This document shows, in pieces, positions 46,134 to 55,305 of a stretch of 64,000 nt of DNA. The notes beneath the pieces are model-generated. The model worked only from the letters and a program-made list of their open reading frames with translations, was not told the origin of the DNA and searched no databases. Both the position numbers and the translations under genes were made by a program. Source of the stretch: Mucilaginibacter sp. (GTDB taxonomy: Bacteria > Bacteroidota > Bacteroidia > Sphingobacteriales > Sphingobacteriaceae); NCBI RefSeq assembly GCF_028288205.1, contig NZ_JAQBOD010000058.1, positions 62,001-126,000 on the forward strand, read 5' to 3'. How positions within the stretch are numbered: the first letter of the stretch is position 1; the number at the start of each line of letters is the position of its first letter.

Positions 46134-47048
46134 GTGAAAACTATTCTGAAAAAAATATACCAAAATTTTTTTCCTCCTCGCAAAGTAATTCAAAAAACCT
46201 ACGAGTCTTGGGCTAATAAAAATTATAATCCGGAACCAATAATTTCATTCGTTATACAAACGCATAACAAAAGCCGTACAGTTTTAAAGTTTATTCAAAA
46301 ACTGAGACAGGTTAAAAATTCTGAAATTATTGTTATAGATGACGGTTCTAAAAAGAAGGAGTCTATATTGCTTTTAGATAAACTAAATGGAGCAAATGAG
46401 TTTATTTTAAAAGCGAATGATCTATATGAAGTAATAACTTATGACAGAGCCATTTATTTAAGCCGTGGTAAATATGTGGCATTATTACAGGACGATGATG
46501 ATTTTACTGATCTGAATTGGGTAAATGACGCGGTAAAGCACTTTGAAAAATTTACTGATCTTGTTTTCTTGGGTGGCAGGTTAGGCATGAACATGCTGCC
46601 TTTTGAAACTACTGCAGATAACGTAAGAGGTGAATATGAAGTGGCAAACGGTTATGGACAACGAAAAAACTCTTTTAAATATAAATTTGTAGGGGGAGAT
46701 ATCGAACCTGGCGACTTTAAATTTGCCCAAGTTGTTATTAGGGCCCCCATGTGGGTTAACAGACAATTATTTATTGATAACATTAAACATATAGATCAAA
46801 CTTTCGCACCTTTCCAATGGGATGATGCTGAAGTATGTCTTAGGGCTTATTCTCTTGGACTTAAAGTTGGCTGGTACAGAACAAATTTCCGGATAGGCGG
46901 GAGCGCGTTAGGTGGAATGAGGATTTGGAATACAGATTTGATCCATCGGCAGGATGAAGTTAATGCAAATAAGATATATGCTCTTTACAGCAATAAGTTT
47001 CAAAAATTCCAAACGATTATTGATAAAGCCAACGATAATATAAACTAA
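46134..47048 (+). CDS. GT2 family glycosyltransferase
   Basis: A 304-residue GT-A enzyme: ISFVIQTHNKSRTVLKFIQK, IIVIDDGSKKKES and LLQDDDDFTD (metal-binding acidic block). The later part has WDDAEVCLRAYSLGLKVGWY, a typical GT2 acceptor-side helix. The start is GTG at 46134; no nearer ATG keeps the N-terminal strand. It lies 12 bp after the methyltransferase gene. Confidence 0.88.
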   Translation: MKTILKKIYQNFFPPRKVIQKTYESWANKNYNPEPIISFVIQTHNKSRTVLKFIQKLRQVKNSEIIVIDDGSKKKESILLLDKLNGANEFILKANDLYEVITYDRAIYLSRGKYVALLQDDDDFTDLNWVNDAVKHFEKFTDLVFLGGRLGMNMLPFETTADNVRGEYEVANGYGQRKNSFKYKFVGGDIEPGDFKFAQVVIRAPMWVNRQLFIDNIKHIDQTFAPFQWDDAEVCLRAYSLGLKVGWYRTNFRIGGSALGGMRIWNTDLIHRQDEVNANKIYALYSNKFQKFQTIIDKANDNIN

Positions 47049-47051
47049 GAG

Positions 47052-47810
47052 GTGAAAAAAAACATTCAAAAACACATTTTAAATCTTATTCCGAAAAGGT
47101 TGATCAACTATATTTATTATACTCATCCCGAGTATAATAGACAACGCAATGGTCAAATCTCATTTTCGCAGGAGGGTGAAGATATGGTATTAAAAAGGAT
47201 ATTTGGCAATATAAATGAAGGCTATTATATTGATATTGGCGCCCATCATCCATCCTTGTTTTCAAATACAAATTATTTCTATCAAATAGGATGGCGGGGG
47301 ATAAACATCGAACCGATACCTAAAAGCAAAACTATTTTTGATATAGAAAGGCCAAATGATATTAACCTGGAATTATTGATATCAGAAAAAGAAGGCCTTA
47401 TTGAATTTTATTTGTTTGAACCATCATTAATGAATACCATTTCTAAAAAACAGGTCGAAGAAAATAAAAAATTTGCCTGGTGTAAATTAGAAGAAATTGT
47501 ATTAATACACTCGGTACCTTTAGAAAAATTATTAGATGAATACCTGCCTAACGAAACAAAAATAAATTTTATGAGTATTGATGTTGAGGGTGCAGAAATG
47601 TCTGTTTTAAAATCAAATAATTGGGAAAAATACCGACCTGAAGTATTGCTTATTGAATCCATTGACATGAGTGTAGAGGAAATAATTGAAACTGAAATGC
47701 ATAAATTTTTAGGCATGCATTTATACGTTTTTTTTGCTAAAACAGGAAATACGGTATTTTACAAACAAAAAGATTTTTTAATTTCAATTGATAAATTGAC
47801 TCTATTTTAG
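47052..47810 (+). CDS. FkbM family methyltransferase
   Basis: A 252-residue SAM-dependent methyltransferase of the FkbM family. SQEGEDMVLKRIFGN, GYYIDIGAHHPSLFSNT (SAM loop), GINIEPIPKSK and FMSIDVEGAEMSVLKS (motif IV) appear in order. The start is GTG at 47052, 3 bp after the previous stop. A basic N-terminal stretch precedes the domain. It is expected to O-methylate a sugar. Confidence 0.92.
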   Translation: MKKNIQKHILNLIPKRLINYIYYTHPEYNRQRNGQISFSQEGEDMVLKRIFGNINEGYYIDIGAHHPSLFSNTNYFYQIGWRGINIEPIPKSKTIFDIERPNDINLELLISEKEGLIEFYLFEPSLMNTISKKQVEENKKFAWCKLEEIVLIHSVPLEKLLDEYLPNETKINFMSIDVEGAEMSVLKSNNWEKYRPEVLLIESIDMSVEEIIETEMHKFLGMHLYVFFAKTGNTVFYKQKDFLISIDKLTLF

Positions 47811-47852
47811 CAATTGCTAATTAAATGATTCATCAGTTCCCAACATTATTTA

Positions 47853-48749
47853 ATGAAAGTTTTCATTCTGCATATCCCGTTTTTATTACAACCGAAAAAA
47901 CAAACATTTCAATATCCCACTCACAACAAAGATTATGGCATTGAGCAGGATTTTTTAATCTGGTTAAAAAAACAAAAGTATATTGTTACTCAAAATCCTG
48001 ATGAGGCCGATTGGCATTATCTGCCGGTTTATTGGACGCGTTGGCATATTAACCATCATTTTGCTGCAAACAGAGAAGGCCTTGACGAATTACAAGCTGT
48101 GATTGACAAAATAATTATTGATAATGCCAAAACATTTACAATAAGCCAGTTTGACGGCGGCACATTGTTAAATAACGGCAAAATGGTGGTATTTACGGCT
48201 GCACGCACCATTAACGATGGTATAGACATACCTATCCTCTGTAGCCCGCATCGTAAACCGCCAGTCCCTATTAAAAAAAATTATATCGCAAGTTTTAACG
48301 GATCGTTTGAAACACATCCGATACGTGTTGAAATGCAAAAAAAATATAAAGATAGTGATGATATACTAATTGCCGGGGGGATGCCTACCCGTTTTTATAA
48401 ACGTTGGTTTTGGGCTAAAAACTACAATTTAAACACAATGGCATCATACATAGCGTTATGCCCTCGTGGAACCAGTTGCAATTCGTTCCGCTTTTTTGAA
48501 GCTATGCAGTTAGGCACTGCGCCATGCTTAATTGGCGATATGGATGTCCGGCCTTTTAAAAATTTTATACCCTGGGATGAAATGAGTTATTATGTATCAT
48601 CTGTTGATGAATTAGATAGCTTATTAAAAAGCTTCGATAAAAAAGAAGCCATTGAAAAAGGCAAAAAGGCCTATCAATATTGGAAAAATGAATTGTATTA
48701 CCAAAAGTGGTGTAAGTATATAATCAAAGAACTTGAGCAACTCAATTAA
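47853..48749 (+). CDS. Exostosin-like glycosyltransferase (GT47 type)
   Basis: A 298-residue protein resembling the exostosin/GT47 domain. FNGSFETHPIRVEMQKKY and the C-terminal donor-site block CPRGTSCNSFRFFEAMQLG followed by APCLIGD are characteristic; the acidic helix SFRFFEAM supplies the conserved Glu. The family is best known from animal and plant glycan synthesis and appears patchily in bacterial surface loci. It is soluble, with no membrane helix. It overlaps the acyltransferase gene by 17 bp. Confidence 0.82.
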   Translation: MKVFILHIPFLLQPKKQTFQYPTHNKDYGIEQDFLIWLKKQKYIVTQNPDEADWHYLPVYWTRWHINHHFAANREGLDELQAVIDKIIIDNAKTFTISQFDGGTLLNNGKMVVFTAARTINDGIDIPILCSPHRKPPVPIKKNYIASFNGSFETHPIRVEMQKKYKDSDDILIAGGMPTRFYKRWFWAKNYNLNTMASYIALCPRGTSCNSFRFFEAMQLGTAPCLIGDMDVRPFKNFIPWDEMSYYVSSVDELDSLLKSFDKKEAIEKGKKAYQYWKNELYYQKWCKYIIKELEQLN

Positions 48750-49959
48750 TAAATTAGATTATATACCAGGTTTAGATGGCATACGTGCTTTAGCAGCATT
48801 CCTCGTAATTTCTACCCACTGGCCAAATAATAGCATTTCATTAAAATTTGGATGGATAGGTGTAAATATTTTTTTTGTATTGTCTGGGTTTTTAATAACC
48901 CGGATATTGGTAAATGAAAAAAGTAAGGATTTTAAGCCCTATATCCGTAACTTCTTTTTTAAGCGTGCATTAAGAATTTTACCAATTTATTATTTGTTTT
49001 TTCTTGTTACTACACTAATAATTTTATTCACCTATTGGTTTATACCTGTGCTTTCACATAATGAAGTGATTCTTTCAGCTATAAACTCTATCAAATATGA
49101 TCTGCCTGCTTATTTAACATTTACATTCAACACAAAATTGAATTTAGCCTACTTTTTTAATTGGCATATTTCCAGCAATCATTTTTCTGGTCATGTATGG
49201 TCATTAGCTGTTGAGGAGCAATTTTATCTTATATTTCCATTTATTGTTTATTTTTCAGATACCAGGACATTAAAAAAAATAATAATTTCAATTATAATTA
49301 TTTGCCCGCTTATGAGGCTATGGGCTGCAATTGTTGGCGTACATTTAGTTACAAATAGTTATTGGCTTGGTGAATTTTTTTATACTAACACTTTTTGTCA
49401 GGCTGATGCTTTGGCAACAGGGGCACTATTGGCTTTGTTCCCAATAAAGATCAGATTTCCCTATCTCAATTTTTTTATAGTTTTAACAATATGCATTGCT
49501 GTTGGCTTAACATGCTTATTTTTTTTACGTAAAGCCGGATATTTTTTAGTTGCCGGCAAAAGTCTCGGTTTTGATTTTCCGGGTTATTGGTTTGTTGAAA
49601 AAACATCTTGGTTTTTTATAAATATCAGGGCTTTTTACCAATATACGCTTGTTAATTTATTTGCATTTGTCTTAATTGCTCCAGCTATTGTAAAAAAACC
49701 TATTTTTCCGTCAATTTTTACATCAAAACCTATAATTTATTTGGGTAAGATATCTTACGGAATTTACTTATTTCACAGTCCTATTTTAGCATTTTTTATG
49801 TTAGCCGCTACTTTCTTTGGCGGTTGGGTTATTATAACTTCAAACCCTGTAATTGATCTATGTTTTTTCATTGTCTACCTGGCTATAGTTATAATAATGG
49901 CCCATTTAAGCTATAAATACTTTGAGCGAAGACTTATTAATAAATATGCTGATAAGTAA
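48733..49959 (+). CDS. OafA/YrhL-type acyltransferase
   Basis: A 408-residue integral membrane O-acyltransferase (acyltransferase family 3). YIPGLDGIRALAAFLVISTHW holds the conserved catalytic-region His in the first helix, GVNIFFVLSGFLI the second, and FKRALRILPIYY and WSLAVEEQFYLIFP follow in family order. About ten helices. It would add acetyl or another acyl group to the glycan. The start is a TTG at 48733, because no ATG exists before the first motif. Confidence 0.92.
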   Translation: MSNSINKLDYIPGLDGIRALAAFLVISTHWPNNSISLKFGWIGVNIFFVLSGFLITRILVNEKSKDFKPYIRNFFFKRALRILPIYYLFFLVTTLIILFTYWFIPVLSHNEVILSAINSIKYDLPAYLTFTFNTKLNLAYFFNWHISSNHFSGHVWSLAVEEQFYLIFPFIVYFSDTRTLKKIIISIIIICPLMRLWAAIVGVHLVTNSYWLGEFFYTNTFCQADALATGALLALFPIKIRFPYLNFFIVLTICIAVGLTCLFFLRKAGYFLVAGKSLGFDFPGYWFVEKTSWFFINIRAFYQYTLVNLFAFVLIAPAIVKKPIFPSIFTSKPIIYLGKISYGIYLFHSPILAFFMLAATFFGGWVIITSNPVIDLCFFIVYLAIVIIMAHLSYKYFERRLINKYADK

Positions 49960-50891
49960 TGGAAAATATTAGTTTTTTTATACCGGCCTACAATTGCGCT
50001 GATACTATTATTGAATCCGTTAATTCAATAATAGAAACCAATTTTAAAATTGGTGACGAACTAATTATTGTTAATGACTGTTCAACAGATGAAACCGGAG
50101 AAACTTTAAAAGATCTGAAAAAAAAGTATCCTGAAATAATCCTGATAGCGCATAACAGAAATAAAGGCGGTGCCGCCGCCAGAAATACGGCAGTAGACAA
50201 TGCAAAGCATGAGCTATTATTCTGCCTGGATGCTGATAATGTATTAGCGCCCAATAGTATTAAACCATTAAAAGAATATTTGATAGGTTGCAATGCGGAT
50301 GTTGCATCATTTCAATATCAGCATTTTTTTACGTCTGATAAGTTAAAACCCGATTATATATGGACCCTCCCGGATGGTGAATTTGATAGGGGGATGTATT
50401 TAACAGATGGGAACACACCCGGCCAGCATGGCAATTACTTATTTACCAAACAAAGCTGGGTTAATGCACGTGGTTATGCAGAAGGAACCGGAGCACTTGA
50501 TACCTGGACTTTTGGCTTAAGACAGGCTATTACCGGTGCAAAAGCGGTAATATTAAAAGACACTTATTATTACCATCGGTTAGATCATCAAAACTCATAC
50601 TGGATGCGTGATGCCGAAGCTAATTTATGGTCGGTATCAATGAAGGCTACTTTAGCATTATATCCATTTTTTGATAGGATAGATGAAAAATATCTGGATT
50701 ATATGTTAGGTAAAGGCCGCTACAGTTGGTTCCACAGCCGCGGCAAAAAGCCCATAAAATTAGTAACTGCCGAATCGAAAAAAAAATTCTATACCAACTT
50801 ACAACAAAAAACCGTGAAGCGTATTTATCCGAAACTTACGGTTATAGATAGAGCCATCAATAAAATCAAAAGGATGATTTTTACTAAATGA
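49959..50891 (+). CDS. GT2 family glycosyltransferase
   Basis: A 310-residue GT-A enzyme. ISFFIPAYNCADTIIESV, LIIVNDCSTDETGE, AARNTAVDNA and LLFCLDADNVL are the ordered GT2 motifs, the last holding the DxD metal site. GHYLF-type block reads PGQHGNYLFTKQSW. Shares one base with the acyltransferase stop and overlaps the fucosyltransferase start by 4 bp. Linkage unknown. Confidence 0.92.
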   Translation: MENISFFIPAYNCADTIIESVNSIIETNFKIGDELIIVNDCSTDETGETLKDLKKKYPEIILIAHNRNKGGAAARNTAVDNAKHELLFCLDADNVLAPNSIKPLKEYLIGCNADVASFQYQHFFTSDKLKPDYIWTLPDGEFDRGMYLTDGNTPGQHGNYLFTKQSWVNARGYAEGTGALDTWTFGLRQAITGAKAVILKDTYYYHRLDHQNSYWMRDAEANLWSVSMKATLALYPFFDRIDEKYLDYMLGKGRYSWFHSRGKKPIKLVTAESKKKFYTNLQQKTVKRIYPKLTVIDRAINKIKRMIFTK

Positions 50892-51754
50892 TAGCAGTGA
50901 AATTAGAAGGCAGGCTTGGCAATCAGCTTTTTCAATATGCTTTTATATATGCTGCTGCAAAAAAACTGCAAACCAATTTTTATCTCGATAAGAGTGTGGA
51001 TTATCTTTTGCTAAATAAATACTTTAACATTGAAGATGATTTTTGTAATGGGCTTGATAGCCATATATTCTCAATTAAAGGCTATAAAAATATTTTCAGC
51101 CACTACGCCAGATGGCTATTTTATTATTTATTGAAGAATTTACTTTTTCTTCGCAACGAAATGTTTTCAAATTATGAATCGCCGGCATCACAACTTCACA
51201 AAATCAGAAACAATTGCCTTTATACAGGGTATTTTCAATCAGAAGAATATTTTTTAAGCTACAAGGATGATATAAAACGGCTATTTACCATACAGAATAT
51301 TTACACAAAAAAATTTGAAACTATCTTTCTGTCACTACCCAAAAATCTCAAATATATCATCGTGCATGTTCGTCGTGGTGATTATATTGCAGAGCGCGTA
51401 GCATTAAACACAGATTATTATCATAAGGCCATTAATAGTATACATCATGAAGATAATTATTATGTCTTTATTTCTGACGATATAGCATTTGTAAAAACAG
51501 AGTTTGGTTATTTAGATAATAAATACATATCAGAAAACGATGAAATAACAGATTTTCAGTTTTTAATCAATGCCGACATCTGTATATTATCAAATAGTTC
51601 ATTTAGCTGGTGGGGAGCTTGGTTAAATAATAAAACTGAAAAAAAAGTGATCGCTCCTGAGTTTTGGTTAGGACAAAATACAGCACATGAATACCCCAAA
51701 GGGGTATTCATGAAAGAATGGACATTGATAAATGCTGAATCTTATGCCGGTTAA
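50888..51754 (+). CDS. Alpha-1,2-fucosyltransferase-like protein (GT11)
   Basis: A 288-residue GT11 enzyme. KLEGRLGNQLFQYAFIYAAA at the N-terminus, HVRRGDYI in the middle (the GDP-fucose-binding motif) and SNSSFSWWGAWL near the C-terminus are the three hallmark blocks of alpha-1,2-fucosyltransferases. It overlaps the previous gene by an ATGA and the next by 11 bp. Fucose transfer is a family-level inference; related donors such as GDP-colitose are also possible. No GDP-fucose synthesis genes are in the window. Confidence 0.92.
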   Translation: MIAVKLEGRLGNQLFQYAFIYAAAKKLQTNFYLDKSVDYLLLNKYFNIEDDFCNGLDSHIFSIKGYKNIFSHYARWLFYYLLKNLLFLRNEMFSNYESPASQLHKIRNNCLYTGYFQSEEYFLSYKDDIKRLFTIQNIYTKKFETIFLSLPKNLKYIIVHVRRGDYIAERVALNTDYYHKAINSIHHEDNYYVFISDDIAFVKTEFGYLDNKYISENDEITDFQFLINADICILSNSSFSWWGAWLNNKTEKKVIAPEFWLGQNTAHEYPKGVFMKEWTLINAESYAG

Positions 51755-52664
51755 TACACCCGTTCTTTTTCTTGTCTTTAATAGGCCGCAGTTAACTGCA
51801 AGTGTTTTTGAGGCTATTAAAAAAGCACGCCCCACCCAACTATTTATTGCAGCTGATGGACCAAGGAAAGACAAAAATGAGGATAACTTGTGTACCCAGG
51901 TTAGACTAATAGCGACCCAGGTTGATTGGCCATGCGAGGTACATACTTTATTTAGAGAAGAAAATTTGGGTTGTGGAAAGGCTGTAAGCGAGGCCATTAC
52001 CTGGTTTTTTGATCATGTGGAACAGGGTATTATTTTAGAAGATGATTGTTTGCCAAATGAAAGTTTTTTTGATTTCTGTGAGGTCATGTTAAAAAGATAC
52101 CAAAATGATACTCATATCATGATGATAAGTGGCACAAGCTATCAACCTACGCCTCTCAATTCAAATTCATATTATATATCAAAATATGTGCATGTATGGG
52201 GTTGGGCCACTTGGAGAAGAGCCTGGAAATTATATAGTTTTGAGCTTAAAGGCTTTAACAAAAATGCGTGTACTAAAATGCTTAAACGAACATTCCCGAT
52301 AGAGCGGGAGCGCGTACTTTGGTTAAGCAATTTTAGCCATATATTAAATGGATTTGACACTTGGGATTATCAATGGATGTACTGCATATGGAATAATAGT
52401 GGCGTTTGTGTAATACCATGGCGAAACATGATTTCAAATATCGGTTTTGGGCCGGATGCAACTCATACACTTTCAGAAAACTCTACTCATGCAAAAATGA
52501 AACAGTTTGATCTCTTGAATGTAATTCATCCGCAAAATACATTGCCTGATAATGGGGCCGACAGATTTATGAGATATAATGTAATAATTGATTCTCCTTT
52601 CAAACATTTCAAACAAAAATTACGCACACTGCTAAAAAAAATATTAATACGTTATAACAAATGA
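51744..52664 (+). CDS. GT-A-type nucleotide-diphospho-sugar transferase
   Basis: A 306-residue glycosyltransferase-like protein. PVLFLVFNRPQLTASVFEAI, LFIAADGPRKDK and GIILEDDCLPNESFFDFC give the GT-A start, linker and acidic metal-binding block. YVHVWGWATWRRAWKLY is a well-conserved C-terminal block of this group, once called HlpA-like. The frame also has an ATG at 51732, but the ATG at 51744 gives the standard N-terminus and a shorter overlap with the GT11 gene. Linkage unknown. Confidence 0.85.
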   Translation: MPVNTPVLFLVFNRPQLTASVFEAIKKARPTQLFIAADGPRKDKNEDNLCTQVRLIATQVDWPCEVHTLFREENLGCGKAVSEAITWFFDHVEQGIILEDDCLPNESFFDFCEVMLKRYQNDTHIMMISGTSYQPTPLNSNSYYISKYVHVWGWATWRRAWKLYSFELKGFNKNACTKMLKRTFPIERERVLWLSNFSHILNGFDTWDYQWMYCIWNNSGVCVIPWRNMISNIGFGPDATHTLSENSTHAKMKQFDLLNVIHPQNTLPDNGADRFMRYNVIIDSPFKHFKQKLRTLLKKILIRYNK

Positions 52665-53425
52665 GTAATTATCCTGTAGCTGTTATAATTCCAATTTATA
52701 AGAAAGAATTAAATTATTTCGAGATCATATCTTTAAAACAATGCTTTAAAATATTTTCACAATATCATATAATTTTTGTTGCTCCTCCTGATATTGATTT
52801 TAAAGTCTATTTTGCTATATGCACTGCTAAATATCAGATTGTTCATTTTAAAACCAAATATTTTCAGAGTATTAAAGGATACAATGAGTTAATGCTATCT
52901 GCTGATTTCTATAAAACATTTTTGAGTTTTAAATTTATTCTTATATACCAGTTGGATGCTTTTGTTTTTAAAGATGAACTAATTTACTGGTGTAAACAGA
53001 ATTATGATTTTATTGGGGCTCCGCACCCTCAGTACGACAATCTTAACAGAGAAATGCAGTTCTTAAAAAATTATAGTAAAGTGTTAATGTTGTTAAAAAC
53101 AAAATGGAGAATTAATCATAAAATTAGCAACGTTGGAAATGGCGGATTATCATTAAGAAAAACAAAATCATTTTATCTACTATTAAAAATATTAAAAAAC
53201 AAAGCTAAAAACTGGCCCTATAACGAGGATAGCTTTTTTGAATATTGGGGCAATTTATTCTATCCATTTTTTAACTTACCAACAGATGATGTTGCCCTTA
53301 GGTTTTCGATTGAGACATTACCAAAAGAATCTTTAAAAAAATTAAATTATGATTTGCCATTCGGATGCCACGCTTTTGAAAAATATGATTGGCAAACTTG
53401 GAAACCATACATCATAAATGAATGA
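52661..53425 (+). CDS. DUF5672 family protein, putative glycosyltransferase
   Basis: A 254-residue protein resembling DUF5672. VAVIIPIYKKELNYFEIISL is a GT-A-like start, LIYQLDAFVFKDELIYWC carries an acidic D-x-F block in place of DxD, and NVGNGGLSLRKTKSFY is the glycine-rich family motif. GCHAFEKYDW closes it. The family is uncharacterised but usually sits in sugar loci. ATGA overlap with the gene before. Together with the next gene it is notably AT-rich. Confidence 0.75.
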   Translation: MSNYPVAVIIPIYKKELNYFEIISLKQCFKIFSQYHIIFVAPPDIDFKVYFAICTAKYQIVHFKTKYFQSIKGYNELMLSADFYKTFLSFKFILIYQLDAFVFKDELIYWCKQNYDFIGAPHPQYDNLNREMQFLKNYSKVLMLLKTKWRINHKISNVGNGGLSLRKTKSFYLLLKILKNKAKNWPYNEDSFFEYWGNLFYPFFNLPTDDVALRFSIETLPKESLKKLNYDLPFGCHAFEKYDWQTWKPYIINE

Positions 53426-53475
53426 TAAAAAATCAATCTTATAAATTTATTGAATAAAATATAAAATAAGCCCAT

Positions 53476-54267
53476 ATGAAAAAATCATGGTCAGGAGAAC
53501 GTTTGGAAACATTTGTTTTCAATTCAATAACTATAGAACATCTTCATCGATATGGAATTGTACTATCATATATTGAAAACAAGATAGTATTAGATATTGC
53601 TTGTGGAGAAGGATATGGGAGTAATCTATTATCATCTAAAGCAACACAAGTGATAGGTGTAGATATCGATTTGGATACAATTGAGGAGGCAAGAAAAAAA
53701 TACAATGCTTCTAATTTAACTTTTATACTCGGATCCACTGATAAAATACCAGTTAAAAATTCATATGTAGATGTTGTAATAAGTTTTGAAACCATTGAGC
53801 ATCATGACAAACATGAAGAAATGATGAATGAAATTAAACGAGTATTAAAACCCGATGGAATTTTAATTATTTCCTCTCCTGAAAAAACTGGTGAAATAAG
53901 TTCTAATCCATTTCATATCAAAGAATTATCAAAGAAGGAATTTACCAATTTAATAGGTAAATATTTTAAATATCATAAGATTTATAGTCAAAAAATCGTA
54001 CATGGTTCACTTATAACTTCTGAAAAAGGAAATAATACCACATTTGAATATCAAAGTGGTGATTTTGAAAAAATCACCACATACAAAGAAATGCCTAATA
54101 ATGTATATAATATATGCATTGCAAATGACAAATTTGAAATAAGTTTACCCTCTTCTTTCTTTGATGGTAATGACATTTTATTGCAAAATATATTACATCC
54201 ATATATAAACTCTCGACCTTACAGATTAATCAACTTTATAAAAAAACTACTGTTTTTTTGGAGATGA
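53476..54267 (+). CDS. Class I SAM-dependent methyltransferase
   Basis: A 263-residue methyltransferase. VLDIACGEGYGSNLLSS is motif I, VIGVDID motif II, VVISFETIEHH motif IV, and RVLKPDGILIISSPE motif V; this is the Methyltransf_11-type layout. The C-terminal 100 residues are unassigned and may bind the glycan. It is among the most AT-rich genes of the window. Its stop overlaps the ATG of a decayed glycosyltransferase (54264). Confidence 0.9.
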   Translation: MKKSWSGERLETFVFNSITIEHLHRYGIVLSYIENKIVLDIACGEGYGSNLLSSKATQVIGVDIDLDTIEEARKKYNASNLTFILGSTDKIPVKNSYVDVVISFETIEHHDKHEEMMNEIKRVLKPDGILIISSPEKTGEISSNPFHIKELSKKEFTNLIGKYFKYHKIYSQKIVHGSLITSEKGNNTTFEYQSGDFEKITTYKEMPNNVYNICIANDKFEISLPSSFFDGNDILLQNILHPYINSRPYRLINFIKKLLFFWR

Positions 54268-54349
54268 ACATTGATATTATAATTCTTTCCTATGCAAAAA
54301 TGAGCGTTTAAAAAATCTTACGGTTCAAATCATAATTATATTTAGATAA
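54264..54349 (+). pseudogene. Frameshifted, truncated start of a GT2 glycosyltransferase
   Basis: From the ATG at 54264 (ATGA overlap with the methyltransferase) the frame reads MNIDIIILSYAK, a typical GT2 N-terminal strand, then stops at 54311. Adding one A to the five-A run at 54296-54300 restores NERLKNLTVQ, the expected next helix of such enzymes. After that the similarity ends and a stop follows at about 54349. The gene has therefore lost one base and almost its whole body. The remaining 65 bp to the next gene show nothing. Confidence 0.7.
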
Positions 54350-54414
54350 AGTTTGAGGTTCTCACCACCAAAATAAGATTGTTATTAAACTATAAGCAAC
54401 CATAAACAATTTAA

Positions 54415-55299
54415 ATGCAATTCAACCTTTCCTACATTATAGCAACCCGCAACCGCTTGCCTTTTTTAAGAATCACTTTAGAAAAACTAATTAGTGAATT
54501 GGATGAAAATGAAGAAATTGTAGTAGTTGACGGCAACAGCACCGATGGCTCTAAAGAATACCTTAGTCAACTTTTTGAGGCGGGGAAAATACACCAGTTT
54601 ATTTCAGAGCCTGATAAAAACCAGGCCCATGCCTGGAATAAAGCAATGTTAATGGCTAAGGGCACCATCATTAAAAAGATTATTGATGACGATGTGTTTT
54701 GTTACAATGCTATCAGGGAGTGTAAAAATTACATGCTGCAAAATCTTGATGTTGATGTAATAATATCTAATGACCTTGTAAGCAGTTTAGATAATTATAA
54801 AAACATACAAAAACAAAGTCGCCTGTTGCAATTTGAAAAATGGAAAAAGGGACCTATCCCCTCTTTTACCTTTGGTGATGTGCATAAGCTAATAAGACGC
54901 AGCTCATTAGCTTATATAGGGCTATATAATACGGCTTATGCAATGATGGATTGGGAGTATTCGTTAAGGATCAGCTATTTAAAATGTAATATTACTTATT
55001 ATACCGGCTATAATGCGCTTACTGTTGGTCACGATCAAACCGTGACATCGTTGCGAAACGAAACTTCAATAGTTGAGCAGGGCAAACGGGCAATGGTATT
55101 TTACGAATATGCGGGCGATGATGCGGAGATTAGCTATTGGTCTAAAATAAAAATTGCTATTGGTAAGCTTATTTATAAAAAAGCAGCAGCTAACATCGTC
55201 AACACGGCCGATATTAGCATGATTTACAAATATTACTACGACCACATTGCCGCTGTTAATAAACCGGACGACTTTACTTTTTTAGAAAGCCATAAATAG
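54415..55299 (+). CDS. GT2 family glycosyltransferase
   Basis: A 294-residue GT-A enzyme. LSYIIATRNRLPFLRITLEK, EIVVVDGNSTDGSKEYL and FISEPDKNQAHAWNKAM are the ordered motifs, and IIDDDVFC is the metal-binding block. It is preceded by a decayed GT2 gene and a 65-bp gap, so it is one of the few genes in the operon without a tight junction. Linkage unknown. Confidence 0.92.
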   Translation: MQFNLSYIIATRNRLPFLRITLEKLISELDENEEIVVVDGNSTDGSKEYLSQLFEAGKIHQFISEPDKNQAHAWNKAMLMAKGTIIKKIIDDDVFCYNAIRECKNYMLQNLDVDVIISNDLVSSLDNYKNIQKQSRLLQFEKWKKGPIPSFTFGDVHKLIRRSSLAYIGLYNTAYAMMDWEYSLRISYLKCNITYYTGYNALTVGHDQTVTSLRNETSIVEQGKRAMVFYEYAGDDAEISYWSKIKIAIGKLIYKKAAANIVNTADISMIYKYYYDHIAAVNKPDDFTFLESHK

Positions 55300-55305
55300 T
55301 ACAAT

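Noticed and set aside
54264..54349. Programmed -1/+1 frameshift at the A-run
   Set aside because: Even after shifting, only about 17 further codons remain before a stop, too few for a functional glycosyltransferase, so decay is the simpler reading.
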